Source: Pediococcus stilesii
GTDB lineage: Bacteria; Bacillota; Bacilli; Lactobacillales; Lactobacillaceae
DNA: 64,000 nt
Direction: 5' to 3'
Assembly: GCF_001437075.1 (NCBI RefSeq)
Contig: NZ_JQBX01000010.1
Span: forward strand, 16,210-80,209
The translations under genes and the position numbers were made by a program. The notes below the pieces were generated by a model. It worked only from the letters and a program-made list of their open reading frames with translations. It searched no databases and had not been told where the DNA came from. Within the stretch, counting starts at the first letter, position 1, and each line of letters opens with the position of its first letter. Positions 26,062-36,295 of the stretch are shown here, one piece after another.

Positions 26062-28770
26062 TTATTCAGGATGAACCTGTTTGAAATGTGCCGGATGGAA
26101 ATATTTATCCACTTCCGTCACAATTAGAACAATAATCCCGGCTACGATAGGAATTAACCACTGCATCCAGCTCATTGAGCCAGTACTAAAGATTGACTGC
26201 ATGAACGGAACGTAGGTTAAACCAAATTGTAACACTAATAGAAGCGCAATTATCCAAAAGGCGTGCAAATTCCGTAAAATATCTTTTGAAAAGGCAGGCT
26301 TTGGTGTTCGAATATTAAATAGGTAGAAAATCTTTCCAAAAACGATAATATTAACCGTCACGGTGCTAGCGACCACTTCACTTACGCCCTGTCCAACTAA
26401 CCAGTCAAATCCAACAATTCCTAGACCGGCGATCAAAATTGAAACATAAATAATTTGAATCACATCGGCCTTGTTTAAGAACGACTTCCCTGAAGGACGC
26501 GGTTTACGCTTCATAATTCCCTCTTCAGCTGGTTCAAACAGGAATGCAAACTGAATGGTAATTGCCGAAACCATGTTAATCCACAATAACTGGGTTGGAA
26601 CTAATGGTAAATCTTGCTGTGCCAAAATCGACAGCAAAACAATCAACCCTTCCGCAAAACTGGTAGGTAGTAAGAAACGAATCGTCTTTTTAATGTTGTC
26701 ATATACTCGACGACCTTCTTTAATCGCCTTCGTTAAGGTTGCAAAGTTATCGTCGGTCAAGACCATATCGGCGGACTCTTTGGCCACGTCAGTTCCCTTA
26801 ATCCCCATCGCGACCCCAATATCAGCCCGCTTCAAGGCCGGAGCATCATTAACACCGTCCCCAGTCATCGCCGTTACTAGACCGTTCGCTTGATATGCCT
26901 TCACAATTCGTAATTTATCATTTGGCGTTGTTCGAGCAAAGACGTTGTAATCTTGGATAATATTTTTTAACTGTTCATCATCCATTTCATTAATTTCGGC
27001 ACCCGTAATCGCCGCAATTTGATCGTCCAGACCCAATTTTTTAGCAATTGCCGCAGCGGTTTCAGGATGATCACCTGTGATCATTTTCACCTTAACACCG
27101 GCGCTCCGCATTTCCTTTAGAGCCTGGATGGTTTCTTCACGTGGTGGGTCAATCAGGCCTGCAATCCCCAAGAACTGCATCCCCGTCGTCAAATCGGCGT
27201 GATCAATAGTATCTTTTGTCGCTTCAACTTGCTTATATGCCACTGCAACCACTCGATGGCCTTCTTGCGCAATTTCGGAAACCTTGTTATACCAGTATTT
27301 TTCGTCAAATGTTGGATCGCCAACTGCTGCCATTTCAAAGATCTTATCTGGCGAGCCTTTAACTAAGATTCGACGTCCACCGTCTGGCTTTTCACTAAGT
27401 TCAGCAATGTAACGGTAATCTGAGTCAAACGGAATCTTATCAATTTCCGTCCACTCAGGAACCTTTTGGTGGAAAGCCTTGTTAGCTAATGTTAAGAAGG
27501 CTCCATCAGTTGGTTCACCATTAATGGTCCAAACGCCATCTTCTTTAGCCAACGTTGTGTCATTGGCTTCATGACCGGTAATAATTAGTCGACGTAAACT
27601 TTCGTGTTCGGCTAGATCAATTTTTTGACCATTAAATAGAATGTTTCCTAAGGGTTGATAACCCGTTCCAGTAATCTCATAGGTTCCATCCTTAGTAATC
27701 ACTTCATCAATTGTCATTTCGTTTTTAGTCAAAGTTCCGGTTTTATCCGTTGCAATAACGTTCACGGCACCCAACGTTTCAACAGATGGAAGTGACTTCA
27801 TAATGGCGTTCTGCTTGGTCATTTTGCTAACGCCCATCGCTAAAACAACCGAAGTACTAGCTGGAAGACCTTCTGGTAAGGATCCCACAATCATTGTAAT
27901 TAATGCGATTACCAACACCGGTAACGAATAGATTTGGGTTGCAAATCCATAAATTCCGACTAACATCGCCACAATCACAATTCCGTAAGAAATATATTTA
28001 CCTAATCCATTAATTTCACGCATCAATGGCGTTGTCTTGGACTTTACTTCATCCACACTAGAACTAATCTGTCCCAACTGAGTATGAACCCCCGTGGCGG
28101 CGACGATTCCGAGTCCACTACCGTTCGTAACAGCAGTTGACGCAAAAGCCATATTAGTTTGGTCACCTAAAGTAGTTTTGTCTGGTAGTACTTCAGCATT
28201 CTTTAAAACTGAATCTGCTTCACCAGTCAGCACGGACTCTTGGATTCTAAGGTTATCAGCGTCAATAATTCGTAAATCGGCCGGAACGTTGTCACCTGCT
28301 TCTAAAAAGACGACATCGCCCACCACTAAGTCTTCAGCAGGAACATCAACTCGGCGCCCGTCACGAATAACAGTCGCTTCAACTTGAAGCATCTGTTTAA
28401 TTTTATCAATTGCATCAGAGGCTTTCACCTCTTGGAAATACCCAATTAGGGCATTTATGATTACCACCATTCCAATAACAATTGAGTCAGAATATTCTTT
28501 CAAAGCAAAAGTTGCGATTGCGGCTAAAATCAAAATATAGATAATACTATTATTGAATTGCCGTAAAAAGCGCATCAAATTACTTTGCTTTTTCTCGATT
28601 AAGGCGTTGGGCCCGTGCTTTTTCAGCCGGTCCTCCGCTTCCCTTTCGGTTAAACCAAGCTCAGAATCAGTTCTCAAATCTTGAGCAACCTTTTCTGCCT
28701 CAACGTTGTAAAAATCATTATTATAGCGCGGCTGCGCTCCATAGTCATCGGATGTGGATTTTGATCTCAT
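26062..28770 (-). CDS. Cation-transporting P2-type ATPase
   Basis: A 902-residue P-type pump with an N-terminal cation-ATPase domain, actuator motif TGEAD (about 182-186), helix 4 motif PEGLPA (299-304), phosphorylated Asp342 in DKTGTLTKNEM, and GDGVNDAPALKRADIGVAMG. Six C-terminal helices follow. PEGLPA and overall length place it with P2-type (Ca2+, Na+ or H+/K+-like) pumps; the ion cannot be fixed. AAGGAG precedes the ATG. It lies directly before a MacB-type exporter, and a small membrane peptide gene is divergent from it. Confidence 0.9.
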   Translation of the reverse strand: MRSKSTSDDYGAQPRYNNDFYNVEAEKVAQDLRTDSELGLTEREAEDRLKKHGPNALIEKKQSNLMRFLRQFNNSIIYILILAAIATFALKEYSDSIVIGMVVIINALIGYFQEVKASDAIDKIKQMLQVEATVIRDGRRVDVPAEDLVVGDVVFLEAGDNVPADLRIIDADNLRIQESVLTGEADSVLKNAEVLPDKTTLGDQTNMAFASTAVTNGSGLGIVAATGVHTQLGQISSSVDEVKSKTTPLMREINGLGKYISYGIVIVAMLVGIYGFATQIYSLPVLVIALITMIVGSLPEGLPASTSVVLAMGVSKMTKQNAIMKSLPSVETLGAVNVIATDKTGTLTKNEMTIDEVITKDGTYEITGTGYQPLGNILFNGQKIDLAEHESLRRLIITGHEANDTTLAKEDGVWTINGEPTDGAFLTLANKAFHQKVPEWTEIDKIPFDSDYRYIAELSEKPDGGRRILVKGSPDKIFEMAAVGDPTFDEKYWYNKVSEIAQEGHRVVAVAYKQVEATKDTIDHADLTTGMQFLGIAGLIDPPREETIQALKEMRSAGVKVKMITGDHPETAAAIAKKLGLDDQIAAITGAEINEMDDEQLKNIIQDYNVFARTTPNDKLRIVKAYQANGLVTAMTGDGVNDAPALKRADIGVAMGIKGTDVAKESADMVLTDDNFATLTKAIKEGRRVYDNIKKTIRFLLPTSFAEGLIVLLSILAQQDLPLVPTQLLWINMVSAITIQFAFLFEPAEEGIMKRKPRPSGKSFLNKADVIQIIYVSILIAGLGIVGFDWLVGQGVSEVVASTVTVNIIVFGKIFYLFNIRTPKPAFSKDILRNLHAFWIIALLLVLQFGLTYVPFMQSIFSTGSMSWMQWLIPIVAGIIVLIVTEVDKYFHPAHFKQVHPE

Positions 28771-28932
28771 ACATGTTTCTCCTTAAAAATAAAATTTTTG
28801 TTTGTATTAAGTATCATATCTAAAATCAACGGCAATAGTCAAACAAAACCTCTAAGTCGTACTATTTGACTTATTTCTTATAAGATCCTTAAATATAATC
28901 AATTCACCTTAACGGTCAGAGGAGGAAATGAC

Positions 28933-29100
28933 ATGTTTAAAAATAAACAAAGACAAGCACTTGCTGTCGGCATTGTTTCGGGAACAACAGTTTTAATTGT
29001 TAATCACGTTCAAATTAGCGATTTATCTAGATTTTTAATTGTATTTTTTGTTGTGCTTATTTTTAGTGAATTTGTGTTGCATTGGACTCCTAAAGAATGA
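28933..29100 (+). CDS. Small two-helix membrane protein
   Basis: A 55-residue ORF. The ATG at 28933 follows GGAGGAA with a 7-nt spacer; another ATG at 28928 is out of frame. MFKNKQRQ precedes a hydrophobic segment (ALAVGIVSGTTVLIV), then LSRFLIVFFVVLIFSEFVL and a short WTPKE tail. It is divergent from the P-type ATPase. I do not recognise the family. No clear terminator directly follows it. Confidence 0.55.
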   Translation: MFKNKQRQALAVGIVSGTTVLIVNHVQISDLSRFLIVFFVVLIFSEFVLHWTPKE

Positions 29101-29303
29101 AAGATCGTTTTTAGAGACATATATCAGGATTTTATTTTCAGCGATGTTATTCAATTGCTGCCACGATTATCGTCTCGAAAAATCAATTATTGACGATAAC
29201 TTTTCTGCATAACCACCAACAGCTCCATTATGCTATGCTTACCAAGTTAGCAAGTCATAGAACTGCATGGTGGCACTGAAATTTGAAAGTGGAGGTGTTG
29301 CCT
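29101..29303. other. Intergenic leader-like region with hairpin
   Basis: No convincing ORF. Around 29210-29277 arms CCACC/GGTGG and CTATG/CATAG can form a long imperfect hairpin, ending 27 bp before the GGAGGTG site of the next short ORF. It may be a structured 5' untranslated region. Confidence 0.35.
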
Positions 29304-29506
29304 ATGCAAAAGAATTTTTGTTTTGGTTACGGTCCGCCGAAAATTGGGAGATATAAAAACCTTTGTTTTCAAATTTTCAATGGATTGCCAACCTCGTCAA
29401 AAACGTGAGTTTAATACGCTCGCCAATTATTCAAGGCATGTGCATCATTGGAGCTGTTGTGATTGTCATAGCGATATGCATTACAGCAGTGAAAATATTT
29501 TCGTAA
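29304..29506 (+). other. Possible hydrophobic-peptide gene, intact frame unclear
   Basis: A strong GGAGGTG site is 6 nt before the ATG at 29304, but that frame stops after 34 codons. A second frame, open from a TTG at 29363, encodes 47 residues ending in a clear membrane helix (MCIIGAVVIVIAICITAV) and KIFS, then TAA at 29504. Joining the two needs one frame change and passing a TAA at 29353-29355. It could be a damaged peptide gene, a translationally coupled pair, or a type I toxin-like locus, given the flanking hairpins. I do not recognise it. Confidence 0.35.
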
Positions 29507-29546
29507 ACAAAAAAACCACTTTGCTTGCCGGCAATGGTTTTTTGTT
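29507..29546. terminator. Terminator after the peptide locus
   Basis: AAACAAAAAAACCA and TGGTTTTTTGTTT pair around a GC-rich loop containing TTGCCGGCAA; T-runs on both sides make it bidirectional. Confidence 0.85.
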
Positions 29547-29616
29547 TAAAAGTATTTAAATAATCAATCGGTGCTATCAAGTTGCTTCTATTCGAGTAGC
29601 AAGCCTTGCTACACAG

Positions 29617-29649
29617 GAAGCCGTGAACTCCAATTCACGGCTTCTTTTT
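29617..29649 (+). terminator. Strong terminator, possible small RNA 3' end
   Basis: Perfect 11-bp stem GAAGCCGTGAA/TTCACGGCTTC followed by TTTTT. It lies 70 bp after another terminator with no ORF between, and TTGCT/AGCAA and GCAAG/CTTGC mini-hairpins precede it. A short non-coding RNA from about 29565 is possible. Confidence 0.7.
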
Positions 29650-29721
29650 CGTTTATCATTGTATACCGGAATTAATATTTAATCAAAGTAAAAAATCGTA
29701 AGCGCCTAATAATCAGCTAAT

Positions 29722-29767
29722 AAAAAATCCAGTTCACCAACTTAAGTGTCAGGGCGAATTGGATTTT
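29722..29767 (-). terminator. Terminator of the maltose operon
   Basis: AAAATCCA-TTC-CC and GG-GAATTGGATTTT form a long stem with a T-run on the minus strand, 38 bp after pgmB. Confidence 0.88.
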
Positions 29768-29804
29768 AAGTTCCACAAAATCTTTTGCATGTTAAAAATT
29801 GTAA

Positions 29805-30503
29805 TTATTTTATTTCATCATTTTTAGGTTCATTCAAATATTTTTTGTCGTACGTGTCAACTAATAGTAGATAGGATAGATTACTAGTTTTGTTAACTAC
29901 TACATCTGCTTCATTTAATTCTGCATCGTCTCCCACCCCAACTGCTACTGCCTTTGCTTTTTTAATAGCAATGACACCAGCGGGCGCATCTTCAATTCCA
30001 ACACATTTTTCAGGTGATAAACCGATCTGATGTGCGGCCTCAATAAAAATATCTGGTGCAGGTTTTCCATTTGCAACATTTTCAGGATTAGCAATTGCAT
30101 CAAATCGATTTAGCAAACCCAATTTTTCCAAAATAAGAGGAGCATTTTTGCTGGCAGAAGCAATCGACAATAAAATTCTGTTTGCCGCTAATGCATCTAG
30201 CAGGTTTTCTATTCCCGGTAAAATATCAGCTTGAGTAAGTTTATTAATTTCTCGAAGATATAATTCGTTTTTTTTATTCGCGAGTTGGAAAACTTCTTTT
30301 TCACTAAAGTTATCTTCTAAATTGGCAAACTTTAAAATTAACTTCATTGACTCCATCCGACTAATGCCCTTCAACTGCGATTCAAATGATGCAGGCAGCG
30401 TTATATTTAATTCATCCTGAGCGAGCTGTTTCCAGGCCTTAAAATGAAATTTTGCAGTATCTGTAATGATTCCATCTAAATCAAATAGAACTCCCTCCAT
30501 CAT
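29805..30503 (-). CDS. pgmB: Beta-phosphoglucomutase
   Basis: A 232-residue HAD-fold mutase that turns beta-glucose 1-phosphate, released by maltose phosphorylase, into glucose 6-phosphate. Nucleophile Asp8 and general acid/base Asp10 are in FDLDGIITD; the phosphate loops SIASASKNA and the lysine in NGKPAPDIF, and GIEDAPAGV (metal site) are all present. The cap domain contains the expected [10 protein letters not shown]. Its start overlaps the mapA stop by 4 nt (or begins 3 nt later at a second ATG), with GGAGGG upstream. It is the last gene of the importer operon. Confidence 0.96.
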   Translation of the reverse strand: MMEGVLFDLDGIITDTAKFHFKAWKQLAQDELNITLPASFESQLKGISRMESMKLILKFANLEDNFSEKEVFQLANKKNELYLREINKLTQADILPGIENLLDALAANRILLSIASASKNAPLILEKLGLLNRFDAIANPENVANGKPAPDIFIEAAHQIGLSPEKCVGIEDAPAGVIAIKKAKAVAVGVGDDAELNEADVVVNKTSNLSYLLLVDTYDKKYLNEPKNDEIK

Positions 30504-32764
30504 TTTGATCCCTCCAACTTCACAATTTTCCCATTGAGCTTTATGCTAAGTGGCGAACCACTTAATAGCTTAATCGTTACTTGTTTACCTTTCACCGATA
30601 TTTTGATTAATCGATTTCTAAAGTTAATTCGAAATTGATATGCGGACCATTTTTTGGGAATAAATGGCTTAAATGATAGAAATCCATCTCGGTCAATACG
30701 CATGCCTGCAAATCCTTGGACAATTGCTAACCAACTACCCGTCATTGACGTAATATGAAGTCCATCATCGGTATCATTGTTATAATTATCAAGGTCTAAT
30801 CTTGCAGTTCTCTCATACATTTCAACGGCTTTATCTTCGTAACGTAAGTCGGCCGCTAAAATTGAGTGAACTGCCGCGGATAAGCTCGATTCGTGTACGG
30901 TGAGCGGTTCATAAAAATCGTAGTTTCGCTTCTTTTCTTCTGGTGAAAATTGGTCAATAAAATACCAGATTCCTTGGAGAACATCAGCTTGCTTAATATA
31001 CGGTGACCGTAAAATTTTGTCCCAGGACCAGTGTTGGTTTATTGGTCGTTGATTAATCGGGATCGAACTTGCTGGTTTTAATTCTTTATCCAGAAAATTG
31101 TCCTGTTGAAGAAAAATCCCGTATTCCGAGTCTTTCGGCAAATACATGTGATCGATGATATCACTCCAATGCCGAAGTTCATGTGGAGTGACCTTTAACT
31201 TCTCCACTCGACCTTTATCTAATTTTCCCAAAGCATCCATCGTGTATTTCAAAGTCCACTTTGCAATCAAATTCGTGTACCAATTATTATTAACGTTATT
31301 TTCATATTCATTAGGACCAGTGACGCCGTGTATCATGTATACTTGCTTTCGGCTCGAAAAATGGACCCTGTCCGCCCAAAATTTAGAAATTGCTGTTAAA
31401 ACTTCAATTCCTTCAGACAAAAGATAACTTTCATCACCAGTATATCGGGTGTAATTATATATGGCGTATGCGATTGTCCCATTACGATGAATCTCTTCAA
31501 AAGTTATTTCCCATTCGTTATGATTTTCGATACCATTAAACGTTACCATCGGGAAAAGTGCGCCCTTGAGTCCTTGCTGTTGAGCATTATGAAAAGCTCC
31601 AGCCAACTGGTTATGGCGATACTCCAATAAATTACGGGCAACTGATTGATCAGCTAAAGCCATGTACATTGGTATCGCAAATGCTTCTGTATCCCAATAC
31701 GTTGCTCCGCCATATTTTTCTCCGGTAAAACCTTTTGGACCAATATTCAAACGTTTATCTTCTCCATAAAAGGTTGAAAATAGTTGAAATAGATTAAATC
31801 TAATCCCCTGTTGAGCAGAGTTATTTCCCTCTATTTCAACGTCAGCGTGTTCCCAACGCTCGTTCCAAACTGCAGATTGTTCATGAATCAGTTGATTGCG
31901 TTTTTTTTGAATAACTCGAGAACTTATATCATTCAAAGCCAGCTTAAGATTTTCTGGCTGCGAATAATCTCTTGACGTAACGACCACAACTCTTTTTTCA
32001 AAATCAATCGACTTTTTGGGGCTTAACGTTTGTTTAAATATATTTTGCACGTCCCAATCATCTTTAATGACTTTATGTTCATTCATTAACGTTAAATATT
32101 GAGCCTTTACTCCTACCGTAAATCTCGGAACTCCAAAATTATTTGGTTTAGTTTTAACGATCATATACGAGCTACGACCATCAACTTCTGCTTCTTTAAC
32201 CTCCCAAAATTTTTCATCATAATTTGCGTCTTCGTTTTTAACGTCCGCATCAATTTCCGAATTGATTTCAATAGAAACATCTGAGTCAGATCGATTTTCA
32301 ATTTCGTAATTTAAATCAAACAATTGTTTTTGAGACACACTTACGAATCGTTGGATTTTAAAGTGGATTTTTTTATCACCCTTTAAAATTTCAAATTGCC
32401 TGGTTAAAATACCGTTATGCATGTCTAAACTCAATTCAAACTCACGAATTTGATCAATGGCTAAATCAATTTTTTCACCGTCGATTAGGACATTGGTTTT
32501 GATAAAGTTAATTGCATTAATTACTTTACCAAAGTACTCCGGATATCCATTTTTCCACCAACCAACAACCGTCTTATCTGGATACCAAACTCCACCAATA
32601 TAAATTCCAGGAAGAGTATCGCCTGAGTAATCTTCCTCAAACATTCCGCGCATTCCCATATAACCGTTGCCGATACTTGTCATGCTCTCTTGTAATCTTT
32701 TATGATCCTTGTCAAGTTGATGCGTCACAATTTTCCAAGGATTAATTTCAAAGGTTTGTATCAT
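30500..32764 (-). CDS. mapA: Maltose phosphorylase, GH65
   Basis: A 754-residue inverting phosphorylase: maltose + phosphate to beta-glucose 1-phosphate + glucose, in the cytosol. The N-terminal beta-sandwich (about 1-270) is followed by a linker and an (alpha/alpha)6 barrel. The catalytic Glu486 lies in [12 protein letters not shown], and [19 protein letters not shown] lines the active site. Length agrees with lactobacillar maltose phosphorylases; trehalose and kojibiose phosphorylases share the fold, but linkage with pgmB and the maltose importer supports maltose. It lies 22 bp after the ATPase gene. Confidence 0.96.
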   Translation of the reverse strand: MIQTFEINPWKIVTHQLDKDHKRLQESMTSIGNGYMGMRGMFEEDYSGDTLPGIYIGGVWYPDKTVVGWWKNGYPEYFGKVINAINFIKTNVLIDGEKIDLAIDQIREFELSLDMHNGILTRQFEILKGDKKIHFKIQRFVSVSQKQLFDLNYEIENRSDSDVSIEINSEIDADVKNEDANYDEKFWEVKEAEVDGRSSYMIVKTKPNNFGVPRFTVGVKAQYLTLMNEHKVIKDDWDVQNIFKQTLSPKKSIDFEKRVVVVTSRDYSQPENLKLALNDISSRVIQKKRNQLIHEQSAVWNERWEHADVEIEGNNSAQQGIRFNLFQLFSTFYGEDKRLNIGPKGFTGEKYGGATYWDTEAFAIPMYMALADQSVARNLLEYRHNQLAGAFHNAQQQGLKGALFPMVTFNGIENHNEWEITFEEIHRNGTIAYAIYNYTRYTGDESYLLSEGIEVLTAISKFWADRVHFSSRKQVYMIHGVTGPNEYENNVNNNWYTNLIAKWTLKYTMDALGKLDKGRVEKLKVTPHELRHWSDIIDHMYLPKDSEYGIFLQQDNFLDKELKPASSIPINQRPINQHWSWDKILRSPYIKQADVLQGIWYFIDQFSPEEKKRNYDFYEPLTVHESSLSAAVHSILAADLRYEDKAVEMYERTARLDLDNYNNDTDDGLHITSMTGSWLAIVQGFAGMRIDRDGFLSFKPFIPKKWSAYQFRINFRNRLIKISVKGKQVTIKLLSGSPLSIKLNGKIVKLEGSK

Positions 32765-32786
32765 CGTATTCCTCTCCCATCAATCT

Positions 32787-33890
32787 TCAGATAATTGTTT
32801 CCTCTGTATCCTTATCAAAGTAGTGTGCTTTAGTCATTTCAAGAGCCATCTTGAGTCTATCACCCGGCTCGTGGTAGTCTCTTGAGTTTACTTCAGCAAT
32901 AAAATCAGTTTTTCCTAATTTAGAGTACAGCATCGAATTTGCTCCAAGCAATTCTGATACTTCAACTTCTGCCTCAATAATTGCATCCGGATACGTTTGT
33001 AGCGCAATTTCTTCTGCATGAATATCTTCTGGTCGAATTCCAAAAGTTAAATTACGACCATCATATCCTTTTTCAACGAGCGTTTTTAGTTGTCCCTCTG
33101 CAACCGCAACACGCAGTCCATCATCATTTGTAATGTACCCATTTTCTAATCTAACATCAAAAAAGTTTGTAGATGGCGATCCAATAAATCCAGCGACAAA
33201 CTTATTAACTGGCATGTTGTACAACTCTGCCGGGGTTCCCACCTGTTGAATTCGTCCTTTATTCATAATAACGATTCGATCTGCCATCGTCATTGCTTCG
33301 ATTTGATCATGAGTTACATAAATAAAATTACGTCCCAAACGCTGGTGTAACTGTGCAATTTCCGTTCGCATTTGTACCCGTAGTTTAGCGTCTAGATTTG
33401 AAAGCGGTTCGTCAAGCAGAAATAATTCAGCATCGCGAACAATCGCACGTCCTAGTGCTACACGTTGTCTTTGACCACCTGAAAGGGCAGCTGGCTTTCT
33501 TTGTAAGTAATCAGTTAGTCCCAAAATCCTTGCAGCTTCCTCAACTCTTTTTTTAGTATCTTCCTTATCATTTTTACGGATGTTTAATCCGAAAGCCATG
33601 TTATCAAAAACCGTCATGTGCGGGTATAACGCATAATTTTGGAAAACCATCGCTATGTCACGGTCTTTGGGAGCAACGTTGTTCATTACTCTGTCGCCCA
33701 TTTTATAATCACCTTTTGAAATATCTTCCAATCCAGCAATCATCCGTAAGGTTGTTGATTTACCACACCCAGATGGCCCCACAAAAACGATAAATTCTCC
33801 GTCATCGACATGAAGATCAAAATCCGATACTGAATAATCTTTATTCCCTTTATACTTTTTATAAACGTGCTCTAAATTAAGTTCAACCAT
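32787..33890 (-). CDS. Sugar ABC importer ATPase, MsmK/UgpC type
   Basis: A 367-residue ATPase of the carbohydrate (CUT1) importers. Walker A is GPSGCGKSTT (about 38-47), signature ALSGGQRQRVALGRAIVRD, Walker B LFLLDEPLSNLDAKLR, and a C-terminal regulatory TOBE domain (about 240-360). It powers uptake through the two permeases upstream. Related MsmK proteins often energise several importers. Its ATG overlaps the DUF624 stop (TAATG). Confidence 0.94.
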   Translation of the reverse strand: MVELNLEHVYKKYKGNKDYSVSDFDLHVDDGEFIVFVGPSGCGKSTTLRMIAGLEDISKGDYKMGDRVMNNVAPKDRDIAMVFQNYALYPHMTVFDNMAFGLNIRKNDKEDTKKRVEEAARILGLTDYLQRKPAALSGGQRQRVALGRAIVRDAELFLLDEPLSNLDAKLRVQMRTEIAQLHQRLGRNFIYVTHDQIEAMTMADRIVIMNKGRIQQVGTPAELYNMPVNKFVAGFIGSPSTNFFDVRLENGYITNDDGLRVAVAEGQLKTLVEKGYDGRNLTFGIRPEDIHAEEIALQTYPDAIIEAEVEVSELLGANSMLYSKLGKTDFIAEVNSRDYHEPGDRLKMALEMTKAHYFDKDTEETII

Positions 33891-34558
33891 TATTCTTTTT
33901 CTCCTTTATCAGGTTTTAGTGATGCATTTTTAAATAGACTAGTAGTGATTAACGCTGCCAATGAAACGCTACAAATCATTATCAGAAAAGCTAATTTTAG
34001 AAAAGTATTAATTCCAATTAGAGTGATGAACGTTATTGCACCAACCAGTAATCTGACCGGATGATGAATAGTTATGTTGAGTACATTTGATAAACTATAA
34101 TTATTCTCTGCCTTCAAAAAACTCATTGTGATTATAAACATTATGATAAAAATTGATATCATCAGTAATTCAGATTGGATCATAATGCTATTTTCACCAA
34201 AAAATTTTAAGCCTGTCACAATGAGTCCAATTATAATAGCGATAGTTCCATTTAATTTCATATCGAAAGCCTGATCCCACCAGCATTTTAATACGGTTCG
34301 AAAGTACTCTCCGTTTCCCCGTTCTCCCCACTTCTTAATGCCAAAAAATACCGCCGTTATACTTGGTATTAAAAAGAACATTATCATTCCAATTAGAACA
34401 GTATTTAGCATAAAAAAATTCATTTTCATCGGAAAGTTCCAGATAATAACTGTCATTAAAATTAACGGGAAATTTAATAGAAACCAAGCTAAATTAATCG
34501 TAAAAAGCGACCATACCCAATTTCCAGCTTCCAATAAAATTTTTTTGTTTTTCATCAC
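33890..34558 (-). CDS. DUF624 (YesL-like) membrane protein
   Basis: A 222-residue protein with about five hydrophobic helices and conserved WNLLTLNLLWLL-like N-terminal pattern (WVWSLFTINLAWFLLNFP). YesL-type proteins accompany sugar ABC operons in Firmicutes; their job is unknown, perhaps assisting or regulating the permease. It lies between the second permease and the ATPase, with 1-nt overlap to the latter, so it is firmly part of the operon. Confidence 0.85.
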   Translation of the reverse strand: MMKNKKILLEAGNWVWSLFTINLAWFLLNFPLILMTVIIWNFPMKMNFFMLNTVLIGMIMFFLIPSITAVFFGIKKWGERGNGEYFRTVLKCWWDQAFDMKLNGTIAIIIGLIVTGLKFFGENSIMIQSELLMISIFIIMFIITMSFLKAENNYSLSNVLNITIHHPVRLLVGAITFITLIGINTFLKLAFLIMICSVSLAALITTSLFKNASLKPDKGEKE

Positions 34559-34575
34559 TAAATCCTCTCTCTTTT

Positions 34576-35388
34576 CTATTTAACCGCACCATCAGTAACA
34601 CCCTTAATAATCCATTTCTGCGCAAAGAGATAAAATATAATTACCGGAATGATTGATAACGTTATGCCGGCTAATGCTAGATGCCATTGTTTAGTATATT
34701 CTCCAAAGAAGTTAAACATTTGAAGTGGAATTGTATATTGTATCTGCGGCAAAACTAACGACGGTAATAGATAATCATTCCATATCGCAATAATATTTAG
34801 GATCGCAACTGTTACTGTCATCGGGCTCAACATTGGCAAAATTATTTTATAGTAAATTTGCCAACGACTGGCTCCTTCCATTTCCGCCGCTTCATCCATC
34901 GCAATCGGAATACTGGAAAGTGTACCTTGGTACAAGAAAATCGACAAACTACAATTAAATCCCAGATACATGAACATTAGTCCGTACATATTAAGCATGT
35001 GAGCGCTGCCAAAATTTGCGGTCATTGGGATCATTACCGATTGAAAGGGAATTAACATGGCTGAAATGAACAGCAATAGTAATCCACTACTCAATTTAGA
35101 TTTATTCCTTTGCAAAGCATATGCAGCCATCGATGAACACAAAATAATTAGTAGCACGCTACAAATTGTGATAATTAATGAATTAGTCAATGATCCGATG
35201 AAATTTAAGGCTTTAAATGAATTAGCATAATTTTCACCAGTAGCCGGCGCAGGGAGTGCCAACACAGATGCAAAAATTCCCTTCGGAGTTTTAAATGAAT
35301 TGGCTACAATCATATAAAAAGGAAACAGCCACAAGATACCAATTATGAGTCCCAAAATTCCTATCATTTTTTTACTTTTTATTTTCAT
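34576..35388 (-). CDS. Maltose/maltodextrin ABC permease, MalG type
   Basis: A 270-residue permease of the CUT1 class with six helices. The EAA loop is AAEMEGASRWQIYYKIILPM, which docks on the ATPase. The N-terminus (LWLFPFYMIVANSFKTP) and the C-terminal KGVTDGAVK are typical of MalG-like subunits. Its ATG overlaps the stop of the first permease by one base (TAATG). Confidence 0.93.
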   Translation of the reverse strand: MKIKSKKMIGILGLIIGILWLFPFYMIVANSFKTPKGIFASVLALPAPATGENYANSFKALNFIGSLTNSLIITICSVLLIILCSSMAAYALQRNKSKLSSGLLLLFISAMLIPFQSVMIPMTANFGSAHMLNMYGLMFMYLGFNCSLSIFLYQGTLSSIPIAMDEAAEMEGASRWQIYYKIILPMLSPMTVTVAILNIIAIWNDYLLPSLVLPQIQYTIPLQMFNFFGEYTKQWHLALAGITLSIIPVIIFYLFAQKWIIKGVTDGAVK

Positions 35389-36248
35389 TAGAGGTCAACC
35401 TCCCGTTTTCTGTTATAAAAGACTTGGAGGAGAGAAATTGCGGCAACGATTATAAAGAAGATAATTGCTTTTGCCTCAGCTAATGAAAAGTTGCTTGAAT
35501 TATACGCTGTATTAACAATATCCATTGCTAGCATTTGCGTAGAATTATACGGACCACCATTCGTTAAAGAAAGGTTTTGGTCGTAAATTTTGAACCCGTT
35601 CGAGAGCGTTAAAAACATACATACCGTAAATGCTGGAGCAATCATTGGAAAGGTAATTTTCGTAAATCGCTGCCATGCAGAAGCCCCGTCAATTTTAGCT
35701 GCTTCGATCACTTCATTTGGAATATTTTGCAAGTAAGCAATGTAAATAATCATAATATACCCGCTCATCTGCCAAACCGTTACAATAACTAGTCCCCAAA
35801 ATCCAGTAACTTCATTCGTCAACCAATTATTTAGCCAGCCCAAATGCAACGTCGTTCCCAACGCACTGAAACCTTGAGTAAAAATAAATTGCCAAATAAA
35901 TCCTAAAATTAATCCACCAATCATATTCGGCATAAAGAAAACCGTTCTTAAAAAATTACTTCCCTTAAACTTTTGTGTAACCAGTAATGCTAGACCTAAC
36001 CCAATAACGTTTAACATAATCACCGTCACTATAACGAAAGCAACGGTAAACCAGAAGGCATTCACAAATGCTTTATCTTGCAGTAAGGTTGCATAGTTTT
36101 GAAAACCAACCACCTTAGTAAATGAGAGTCCATCCCAATCAGTAAATGAATAGAATAGACCCTCAAGCATTGGAATGAAAACTACTAGTGCTAACGCAAT
36201 CAGGGTTGGGGTCAAGAATAACCAGAATGAAAGACTTCTATTTTTCAT
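35388..36248 (-). CDS. Maltose/maltodextrin ABC permease, MalF type
   Basis: A 286-residue CUT1 permease with six helices and the EAA loop AAKIDGASAWQRFTKITFPM. FLTPTLIALALVVFIPMLEG and YSFTDWDG at the N-terminus are usual for this subunit. It lacks the extra N-terminal helices of E. coli MalF, as is common in Gram-positives. It sits 47 bp after the binding-protein gene. Confidence 0.93.
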   Translation of the reverse strand: MKNRSLSFWLFLTPTLIALALVVFIPMLEGLFYSFTDWDGLSFTKVVGFQNYATLLQDKAFVNAFWFTVAFVIVTVIMLNVIGLGLALLVTQKFKGSNFLRTVFFMPNMIGGLILGFIWQFIFTQGFSALGTTLHLGWLNNWLTNEVTGFWGLVIVTVWQMSGYIMIIYIAYLQNIPNEVIEAAKIDGASAWQRFTKITFPMIAPAFTVCMFLTLSNGFKIYDQNLSLTNGGPYNSTQMLAMDIVNTAYNSSNFSLAEAKAIIFFIIVAAISLLQVFYNRKREVDL

Positions 36249-36295
36249 GATGCATCCCCTTGTTTTTATCCAATTATTTTATATTACCAACTGAA

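Noticed and set aside
29323..29559. 78-codon plus-strand frame in the 29-kb locus
   Set aside because: It reads through the U-tailed terminator at 29507-29546 and uses a TTG without a ribosome site; the alternative frame with a membrane helix is more plausible.
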